The notes below the pieces were generated by a model, which was not told where the DNA came from, made no database searches, and was given only the letters and a program-made list of their open reading frames with translations. From positions 1 to 6,245 of the forward strand of contig UROR01000117.1 in NCBI GenBank assembly GCA_900549535.1: DNA of 6,245 nucleotides, in the 5' to 3' direction. The DNA is from an uncultured Collinsella sp. GTDB lineage: Bacteria; Actinomycetota; Coriobacteriia; Coriobacteriales; Coriobacteriaceae. This document shows, piece by piece, positions 1-4,637 of the stretch (its first letter is position 1; each line of letters opens with the position of its first letter). Made by a program: the position numbers and the translations under genes.

Positions 1-328
1 AAAACTGCCGATACACCTCGCCTCCACCGATCACCCAGGCTACGGGTTCATCGGCAACCGCGGAGAGCGCCTCGTCGATACTATGGACCACGTCAACGCC
101 CTCGGGGGCAAAGCCCTCATCGCGCGTGAGCACGATATTGCGCCGGTTCTTGAGCGGACGCCCACCGGGAAAACTCAGCAGGGTCTTGCGTCCCATAATA
201 ACCGGGCAACCTTTGGTACACGCCACAAAATGGCGCATGTCGGCGCTATTGGACACGACCATGTCGCCCTCGCACCCAATACCCCAATCATCGCACACGG
301 CGACAATGGCAGAAAGCTTACACGTCAT
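1..328 (-). CDS. folA: Dihydrofolate reductase (partial, C-terminus off the left edge)
   Basis: Reduces dihydrofolate to tetrahydrofolate with NADPH in the cytoplasm, recycling the dihydrofolate released by ThyA. Read from ATG at 328-326, the frame stays open to the edge and gives 109 residues; the family is usually about 160-170, so roughly the last third is missing. Visible family features are the N-terminal strand followed by DWGIG (residues 14-18), the active-site acid in ADMRHF (D30), the NADPH-binding stretch VIMGRKTLLSFPGGRPL (43-59), NIVLTRD (64-70) and the glycine motif WVIGGGEVYRQF (98-109). The substrate loop reads GDMVVSNSAD rather than the more common NxLPWxLPxD form; a similar GDxxV loop is, from memory, usual in clostridial-type enzymes. 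The start is 9 bases after the thyA stop, and an AGGTGA ribosome site begins inside that stop codon, so the two are almost certainly co-transcribed and probably translationally coupled. Confidence 0.93.
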   Translation of the reverse strand, partial: MTCKLSAIVAVCDDWGIGCEGDMVVSNSADMRHFVACTKGCPVIMGRKTLLSFPGGRPLKNRRNIVLTRDEGFAPEGVDVVHSIDEALSAVADEPVAWVIGGGEVYRQF

Positions 329-337
329 GCGCGTCAC

Positions 338-1186
338 CTACACCGCAATGGGGATGTTCTTGACCTGCGGACCGTGCTCATAGCCCTCAACAATCAGGTC
401 ATCGGTCGTAAACGCGTAGAAATCATGCACATCGGGGTTAAGCGTTACCTTGGGAGCCGAAAACTGCGGACGCTCGATAAGCTCGCGGACGATATCGACA
501 TGACGGTCGTAGATATGGGCGTCGGCGATCACATGCAGCAGCTCGCCGGGAATCATATCGACGGACTGCGCGACCATCATCAGCAAAATGGCGTACTGGC
601 ACACATTCCAGTTGTTCGCGGCCAAAATATCCTGACTGCGCTGGTTAAGAATCATGTTGAGCGTCGGTTTGTCATCCTGCGGCCGCTGCGTCACGTTATA
701 CGTCACGCTGTAGGCGCACGGATACAGGTGCATCTCGGACAGGTCGCTAAACACATAGGTGTTCGTCATAATGCGGCGGCTGTACGGCGTGTGCTTAAGG
801 TCGTACAGCACGCGATCCATCTGGTCAAAGTCGCCCTCGGCATAATGGCTCTTCTGCCCAATCTGATACCCGTAGGCCTTGCCGATGGAGCCGGTCTCGT
901 CGGCCCACTCGTCCCAAATATGGCTGTTGAGGTCATGCACGTTATTGGACTTCTTTTGATAGATCCACAGGATCTCGTCCATGGCAGACTTAAGCGCCGT
1001 GCGACGCAGAGTGAGCGCGGGGAACTCCTCGCGCAGATCGTAGCGTGCCGTAACGCCAAAGTTTTTAATGGTATAGGCAGGGGTGCCGTCCTCCCACACC
1101 GGGCGGACCTTTTGGCCCTCGGTGGTGGTGCCATGGTCCAAAATATCGCGGCACATGGCTACAAACTGTTGATCAGCCTTGCTCAT
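338..1186 (-). CDS. thyA: Thymidylate synthase (ThyA type)
   Basis: Methylates dUMP to dTMP using methylene-tetrahydrofolate, producing dihydrofolate. The protein is 282 residues, near the usual ThyA size of 264-300. Visible motifs are the phosphate-binding arginine pair in PYSRRIM (R137, R138), the catalytic cysteine in LYPCAYS (C157), NQRSQD (181-186, giving R183, S184 and D186), NNWNVCQYA (191-199, with the dUMP-binding Asn) and DAHIYDRH (222-229, His and Tyr contacting the sugar). It ends NIPIAV, like the family's hydrophobic C-terminus that closes the active site. The frame is open further upstream to about 1501, but ATG at 1186-1184 is chosen because it has an AGGAGGG site 3 bases upstream, matches the family N-terminus, and avoids overlapping the divergent gene. 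RSQD replaces the classical RSCD; this looks like a subfamily trait, not damage. It is the first gene of the thyA-folA pair. Confidence 0.97.
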   Translation of the reverse strand: MSKADQQFVAMCRDILDHGTTTEGQKVRPVWEDGTPAYTIKNFGVTARYDLREEFPALTLRRTALKSAMDEILWIYQKKSNNVHDLNSHIWDEWADETGSIGKAYGYQIGQKSHYAEGDFDQMDRVLYDLKHTPYSRRIMTNTYVFSDLSEMHLYPCAYSVTYNVTQRPQDDKPTLNMILNQRSQDILAANNWNVCQYAILLMMVAQSVDMIPGELLHVIADAHIYDRHVDIVRELIERPQFSAPKVTLNPDVHDFYAFTTDDLIVEGYEHGPQVKNIPIAV

Positions 1187-1220
1187 TGACCCTCCTGTCA
1201 GTCGCCTATAAGCGAGATTC

Positions 1221-1226
1221 ATTGTA
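1221..1226 (-). promoter_or_regulatory. Possible -10 element of thyA
   Basis: On the minus strand this reads TACAAT, a 5 of 6 match to the sigma-70 type TATAAT, about 35 bases upstream of the thyA start. No convincing -35 hexamer is found 16-19 bases further upstream (TGTGGG is the best at 17), so the call rests on the -10 alone. If real, the leader would be only about 25-30 nucleotides, too short for a folate riboswitch. Confidence 0.35.
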
Positions 1227-1271
1227 GCCCAGGCGCACGCGGCCCCACAGCCCAAACATAAGCCCTCATTT

Positions 1272-1285
1272 TCTGACATATGCCA
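1272..1285. promoter_or_regulatory. Left operator-like palindrome TCTGACATATGCCA
   Basis: This 14-base sequence is repeated perfectly, in inverted orientation, at 1327-1340. Its inner 12 bases (1274-1285) form a near-palindrome, TGRCATATGYCA, with one mismatched pair, as expected for a dimeric helix-turn-helix protein. It lies upstream of the likely -35 of the plus-strand gene and about 45 bases upstream of the possible thyA -10. The most likely binder is the DUF134-domain protein encoded next door, which is inferred from position only. Confidence 0.6.
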
Positions 1286-1293
1286 GTAATTCC

Positions 1294-1321
1294 TTGCGCA
1301 AATCCGCACGTTCGCTATTCT
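1294..1321 (+). promoter_or_regulatory. Likely promoter of the DUF134-NifX gene
   Basis: TTGCGC (1294-1299) and TATTCT (1316-1321) are separated by 16 bases and match the -35 and -10 consensus at 3 and 4 of 6 positions. The match is modest, but the pair lies exactly between the two operator-like palindromes. The predicted transcription start, about 1327-1330, falls at the edge of the right-hand palindrome, the arrangement expected for a repressed or autoregulated promoter. Confidence 0.4.
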
Positions 1322-1326
1322 ATTGT

Positions 1327-1340
1327 TGGCATATGTCAGA
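1327..1340. promoter_or_regulatory. Right operator-like palindrome TGGCATATGTCAGA
   Basis: This is the perfect reverse complement of 1272-1285. It lies between the likely -10 (1316-1321) and the ribosome site AAGGAG (1342-1347) of the plus-strand gene, so a bound protein would block transcription initiation or early elongation. The centres of the two inner palindromes are 53 bp apart, about five turns of B-DNA, placing both sites on the same face of the helix. Confidence 0.6.
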
Positions 1341-1352
1341 TAAGGAGTGCGC

Positions 1353-2117
1353 ATGGCAGGAAGACGCGAAAAATTACGCCGCGTTGGGATCATCCCCGAA
1401 TATCGCGGCTTTACCCCCGATGGCCTGGCCAGCGGAGACGCGATCGACATGACGGTCGATGAGCTCGAAGTCCTGCGCCTGTGCGACCTGGAAGGCCTCA
1501 ATCAGGAGGCTGTCGCCCAGCAAATGGGCATCGCCCGCGCCACCGTGGCGGCCATCTGCAGCCGCGCGCATCGCAAGGTGGCAAACGCGCTGGTCAATGG
1601 ACGGGCGATCGTCATCGAAGGCGGCAACATCGCGTACTCCCCCATTACCACGGCAACGGCCGCATGGCCAGCAAAGGAGGTCGACACCATGAGGGTGGCA
1701 ACGACGTACGACAACGGCAATATCTTTATGCACTTTGGCCGCAGCGAGCAGTTCAAGATCTATGACATCCAAGATGGCAAGGTGCTCAACGAGCAGGTCG
1801 TGGGGACCGGCGGCACCGGTCACGGCGCCCTAGCGGGCCTGCTCGCCAACGGTGGCGTCGACACACTCATCTGCGGCGGCATCGGCGGCGGCGCCATCAA
1901 CGCGCTCACCCAGACTGGCATCACGGTCTATGCGGGCGCCCAGGGCAACTGCGACGCCTGCGTCGAGGCCCTCATTGCAGGCACGCTCGCTCAGACCGGC
2001 GAGGCCACCTGCGACTGCCATGGACATGACCACGAGCACACCCATGAGCATGGCGAGTCCTGCGGCTGTCACGGCCATCACGACCACGACGGACATGAGG
2101 GCTGCGGCTGCCACTAG
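1353..2117 (+). CDS. DUF134 helix-turn-helix / NifX-like cofactor-binding fusion protein with His/Cys tail
   Basis: A 254-residue protein in three parts. Residues 1-95 match DUF134 (COG1342): basic N-terminus with RRVGIIPEY (10-17), then a sigma-region-4-like helix-turn-helix in TVDELEVLRL...LNQEAVAQQMGIARATVAAI (34-68), ending in ALVNGRAIVIEGGN. Residues 113-212 match the dinitrogenase iron-molybdenum cofactor family (NifX/NifB-like): MRVATTYDNG, HFGRSEQFKIYDI (127-139), GTGGTGHGAL (151-160), CGGIGGGAI (174-182) and an added CDAC (200-203). Residues 220-254 are a tail with 6 Cys and 12 His. ATG at 1353 is chosen because AAGGAG (1342-1347) sits 5 bases upstream; an in-frame GTG at 1347 overlaps that site and is unlikely. 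Family knowledge says DUF134 is predicted to bind DNA and NifX-type domains bind Fe-Mo or related clusters. I infer a cytoplasmic one-component regulator responding to a metal or metal cofactor. No nitrogenase genes are present here, so a role in nitrogen fixation is not supported. The true ligand is unknown. Confidence 0.88.
   Translation: MAGRREKLRRVGIIPEYRGFTPDGLASGDAIDMTVDELEVLRLCDLEGLNQEAVAQQMGIARATVAAICSRAHRKVANALVNGRAIVIEGGNIAYSPITTATAAWPAKEVDTMRVATTYDNGNIFMHFGRSEQFKIYDIQDGKVLNEQVVGTGGTGHGALAGLLANGGVDTLICGGIGGGAINALTQTGITVYAGAQGNCDACVEALIAGTLAQTGEATCDCHGHDHEHTHEHGESCGCHGHHDHDGHEGCGCH
1673..1691 (+). promoter_or_regulatory. Internal ribosome binding site and ATG at the domain boundary
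   Basis: AAAGGAGGT (1673-1681) is complementary over 9 bases to the usual 3' end of bacterial 16S rRNA, and its GGAGG core is followed 8 bases later by ATG (1689-1691). That ATG is in frame (residue 113 of the fusion) and is exactly where free-standing NifX-like proteins start. Initiation here would give a 142-residue protein (1689-2117) with the cofactor domain and the His/Cys tail but no DNA-binding domain. The site is stronger than the AAGGAG at the gene's own start. Use in the cell is inferred. Confidence 0.55.
2010..2114 (+). other. His/Cys-rich metal-binding tail of the DUF134-NifX protein
   Basis: Residues 220-254 hold 6 cysteines and 12 histidines in 35 positions, including three CxCH motifs (starting at C220, C237 and C251) and an alternating run of His with Asp or Glu at 223-233. 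Such tails bind soft or transition metals (for example Ni, Zn, Cu, Co) in metallochaperones and storage proteins. Which metal is bound cannot be read from the sequence. The segment lies outside the conserved NifX domain. Confidence 0.75.
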
Positions 2118-2173
2118 CGGCAAGCACCTCGTCGAGAACGCGCTTCCACGCGTGCGACAACCAGCGAACAAAC

Positions 2174-2213
2174 GGCGAAGGCCGCCTGGAATACCATCCA
2201 GGCGGCCTTCGCC
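2174..2213. terminator. Hairpin between convergent genes, probable bidirectional terminator
   Basis: A perfect 17-bp stem, arms 2174-2190 (GGCGAAGGCCGCCTGGA) and 2197-2213, with a 6-base loop (2191-2196). It lies between the stops of the plus-strand DUF134-NifX gene (2117) and minus-strand ffh (2234). No long T-run follows in either direction; on the minus strand the stem is followed by GTTTGTTCGC, weakly T-rich, so termination of the smc-ftsY-ffh transcript is slightly better supported than of the plus-strand one. No gene is seen in the rest of 2118-2233. Confidence 0.8.
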
Positions 2214-2233
2214 ATACACGACTCAACTAGTCG

Positions 2234-3709
2234 TTACTTCTTGTTGCGCATCTGCGCTTCCATCTGGCGCAGCAGGTCCATATCGGACTTGGGGCCGCCC
2301 GTTCCCAGGCCGCCCATGCCGCCCAGCCCCATGGCATCCAGACCGGGAATATTGGGCATGCGCATCTTTTTGCCCTTCTTACCCTTCTTGCCCTTCTTGC
2401 CGCCGGCCTGTGCCTGATTGGCCATCGTGCGCATGCGGCCCATCATCTTGTTCATCTCGCCCCACTGCTTCATAAGGCTATTGACCTCTGTGGGAGTCAC
2501 GCCGGCGCCCTTGGCAATGCGGGCACGGCGCTGGCCGTTAATGATGGAAGGACGCAGACGCTCCTCCTTGGTCATCGACATGATGATGGCCTCGTTCTTA
2601 TCGAAGATACCTTCGTCCAGGTTACCACCCATCTGGTTAAGCGCACGCTGGCCACCGGGGAGCATGCCCAGAATGCCCTTCATGCCGCCCATCTTCTTGA
2701 CGGCCTTCATCTGGTCGAGCATGTCATTCATGGTGAAGCCCTCGCGCAGCATGCGCTCGGCAGCCTCGAGCTGCTCAGCGTCGGCCGCCTCCTGGGCCTT
2801 CTCGATGATGCCGACAACATCGCCCATGCCCAAGATTCGCTTGGCCATACGATCGGGATAAAACGGCTCAAGCGAATCGGGTTTCTCGCCCATGCTCACG
2901 AACTTGATGGGCTTGCCGGTCACCTGGCGCACGGAAAGCGCGCCGCCGCCACGAGCGTCGCCATCGAGCTTGGAGATGATCACGCCGTCAAAGTCGGTGC
3001 GCTCGGCGAAGGTCGAGACGACGTTGACGATATCCTGGCCGGTCATGGCATCGACGACCATCAGCACCTGATCGGGCTTGATGGCCTTCTTGATATCCAC
3101 GGCCTCCTGCATCATCTGCTCGTCGATCTGCAGACGACCGGCGGTATCGACGATGACCACGTCGCGCAGATGGTCGACGGCCTCCTGGATGGCGCCCTTG
3201 GCGATGTCGACCGGGTGCGCGCCGTCACCGCGGAAGACCGGCACGCCGATCTCGCCGCCGAGCGTGGCCAGCTGGTCGGCAGCGGCGGGACGGTAGACGT
3301 CGCACGCGGCGAGCAGCGGCGAGCGTCCCTGCTTCTTGAGCAGGTAGGCCAGCTTTACCGCCGCCGTGGTCTTACCGGAGCCCTGCAGGCCCACGAGCAT
3401 GATGACGTTGGGAATGCGGTTGCTAAAGACGAGCTTGCTCTCGGTGGAACCGAGCATCTCGGTGAGCTCGTCGAGCACGATCTTGACGACGTTTTGCGCC
3501 GGCGACAGCGACTCCATGACCTCGGCGGTCATGCAGCGCTCCTTGGTCTTGGCGACGAACTCCTTGACGACCTTAAAGTTAACGTCGGCCTCGAGCAGCG
3601 CCATGCGGATGTCGCGCATGGCCGAAGTAATATCGGCCTCGGTCAGCTTGCCCTTGCCGCGCAGGCGGTCAAATGTGTCGTTGAGGCGATCGCTCAGGGA
3701 ATCAAACAC
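2234..3709 (-). CDS. ffh: Signal recognition particle GTPase Ffh
   Basis: Protein part of the signal recognition particle: binds 4.5S/SRP RNA and signal peptides of nascent membrane proteins, then docks with FtsY. 491 residues, slightly longer than many homologues (about 430-480). N domain, residues 1-90; G domain with GLQGSGKTT P-loop (107-115), DVYRPAA (137-143), DTAGR (188-192), SKLDGDARGG (246-255) and the MGEKPDSLEPF closing motif (273-283). The methionine-rich M domain (about 300-430) carries the RNA-binding helix-turn-helix RRARIAKGAGVTPTEVN (394-410), then a Gly/Lys repeat (437-448) and a Gly/Met-rich end. The start is GTG (3709-3707), supported by AAGGAG 6 bases upstream and by the family N-terminus MFDSLSDRL. 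That ribosome site overlaps the ftsY stop codon, and the gap between the genes is 10 bases, so ffh is coupled to ftsY. It is last in the operon before the hairpin. Confidence 0.98.
   Translation of the reverse strand: MFDSLSDRLNDTFDRLRGKGKLTEADITSAMRDIRMALLEADVNFKVVKEFVAKTKERCMTAEVMESLSPAQNVVKIVLDELTEMLGSTESKLVFSNRIPNVIMLVGLQGSGKTTAAVKLAYLLKKQGRSPLLAACDVYRPAAADQLATLGGEIGVPVFRGDGAHPVDIAKGAIQEAVDHLRDVVIVDTAGRLQIDEQMMQEAVDIKKAIKPDQVLMVVDAMTGQDIVNVVSTFAERTDFDGVIISKLDGDARGGGALSVRQVTGKPIKFVSMGEKPDSLEPFYPDRMAKRILGMGDVVGIIEKAQEAADAEQLEAAERMLREGFTMNDMLDQMKAVKKMGGMKGILGMLPGGQRALNQMGGNLDEGIFDKNEAIIMSMTKEERLRPSIINGQRRARIAKGAGVTPTEVNSLMKQWGEMNKMMGRMRTMANQAQAGGKKGKKGKKGKKMRMPNIPGLDAMGLGGMGGLGTGGPKSDMDLLRQMEAQMRNKK
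2366..2401 (-). repeat. Short tandem repeat coding (GKK)4 in Ffh
   Basis: Four 9-base units of GGCAAGAAG type encode Gly-Lys-Lys four times (residues 437-448) between the M domain and the Gly/Met-rich C-terminus. At DNA level the units are nearly identical, so copy number could vary by slippage without breaking the frame. The basic stretch probably adds contact with RNA or the ribosome, which is an inference from charge. Confidence 0.8.
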
Positions 3710-3722
3710 TAGTCACTCCTTA
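3710..3722 (-). promoter_or_regulatory. ffh ribosome binding site overlapping the ftsY stop
   Basis: On the minus strand the sequence reads TAAGGAGTGACTA and then the GTG start of ffh. TAA is the ftsY stop, and AAGGAG begins inside it with 6 bases to the start. A ribosome ending ftsY therefore covers the ffh ribosome site, which supports coupled synthesis of the two GTPases and settles the GTG start. Confidence 0.75.
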
Positions 3723-4637
3723 ATTGGACTCGCCCACCAGGGCGCGGCAGAAATCTTTGGCATTGAACTCCTGCAGGTCATCGACCTGCTCGCCCACGCC
3801 CACGCGCAGGATCGGGAGCTTGAGTTTCTCGGCCACGGCCATGGCGATACCGCCCTTAGCCGTGCCGTCGAGCTTAGTCATGATAATACCGTCCAGGCCC
3901 AGCGCCTCGTTAAACTCGAGCGCCTGGTTCAGACCGTTTTGGCCCGTCGCGGCGTCGATCACAAGCATGACCGAAACCGGCATGGGACCGGCGGCCATAT
4001 TGGCGGCGCGCTTACGGGTCACATTGACCACCTTGGCAAGCTCGCGCATGAGCTCAGGGCTCGTGTGCAGACGGCCGGCGGTATCGATAAGCACCAGGTC
4101 ACTGCCGCGCTTATCGGCCTCGTCGAGCACGTCGTAGCAAACACTTGCCGGGTCGGAGCCGCGGTCGCGCTTGATGACGGGGACGCCGGCGCGCTGGCCC
4201 CACACATCGAGCTGCTCGATAGCGGCAGCACGGAAGGTATCGGCCGAACCGATCACGACGTTCTTGCCGCGGGCGGCCATGGCGCTCGCGATCTTACCGA
4301 CCGTCGTGGTCTTGCCGGCACCGTTAATGCCCACAAACAGCACGCAGCTCGGCGTATCGGAGAACGGATCGCGCTCGATGGGCACAAAGTGCTGCTCAAG
4401 CTGCTCGGCCAGGGCGCGACGGAGTTGCGGGGCGGTCTTGAGGTTCTTCTTGGCCGCGGCATCGCGCAGGTCATCGGAGACCTTGATAGCGACCTCGGCG
4501 CCCATGTCACCCATGACGAGGGTATCCTCCAGGTCCTCCCAAAAATCCTCGTCGACCTCACCGCCAAAGTAGAAGACCTCGTTGAGGGCCTCGCGGCTTC
4601 GCTCAAGTCCGCGCGAGAGAGCATCAAAGAATCCCAT
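3720..4637 (-). CDS. ftsY: Signal recognition particle receptor FtsY
   Basis: GTPase at the inner face of the membrane that receives the SRP-ribosome complex by forming a heterodimer with Ffh. 305 residues, consisting of little more than the NG core: it lacks the long acidic A domain of E. coli FtsY, as in many Gram-positives. The N-terminal helix MGFFDALSRGLERSREAL (1-18) is the type that contacts lipid. N domain to about residue 95; G domain with GINGAGKTTT P-loop (103-112), DTFRAAA (133-139), DTAGR (185-189), TKLDGTAKGG (254-263) and GVGEQVDDLQEF (280-291). No membrane-spanning segment is visible. Its ATG shares one base with the smc stop (TAATG). The nearest ribosome-site-like sequence, AAAGG, is 13 bases upstream, too far for efficient independent initiation, so translation probably depends on ribosomes ending smc. 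Confidence 0.98.
   Translation of the reverse strand: MGFFDALSRGLERSREALNEVFYFGGEVDEDFWEDLEDTLVMGDMGAEVAIKVSDDLRDAAAKKNLKTAPQLRRALAEQLEQHFVPIERDPFSDTPSCVLFVGINGAGKTTTVGKIASAMAARGKNVVIGSADTFRAAAIEQLDVWGQRAGVPVIKRDRGSDPASVCYDVLDEADKRGSDLVLIDTAGRLHTSPELMRELAKVVNVTRKRAANMAAGPMPVSVMLVIDAATGQNGLNQALEFNEALGLDGIIMTKLDGTAKGGIAMAVAEKLKLPILRVGVGEQVDDLQEFNAKDFCRALVGESN

Noticed and set aside
83..1189. A long open frame on the plus strand opposite thyA and folA
   Set aside because: It lies antisense to two clearly conserved enzymes; its product is His/Arg-rich with no recognisable domain, as expected for a shadow frame in GC-rich DNA.
1187..1271. A folate or other riboswitch in the thyA leader
   Set aside because: The probable leader is only about 25-30 nucleotides and shows no conserved pairing.
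1272..1340. The 14-bp inverted repeat as a terminator hairpin or as the ends of a tiny mobile element
   Set aside because: The arms are 41 bases apart, one arm lies upstream of the likely promoter, there is no T-run, and neither a target-site duplication nor cargo is visible; each arm is itself palindromic, which fits operators better.
1187..1501. An N-terminal extension of ThyA by about 105 residues
   Set aside because: The frame is open, but the extension would overlap the divergent DUF134 gene and its promoter, has no family similarity, and the AGGAGGG site supports the start at 1186.
1353..2117. Evidence for nitrogen fixation
   Set aside because: NifX-like domains are widespread in non-fixing bacteria and no nif structural or assembly genes are present in the window.
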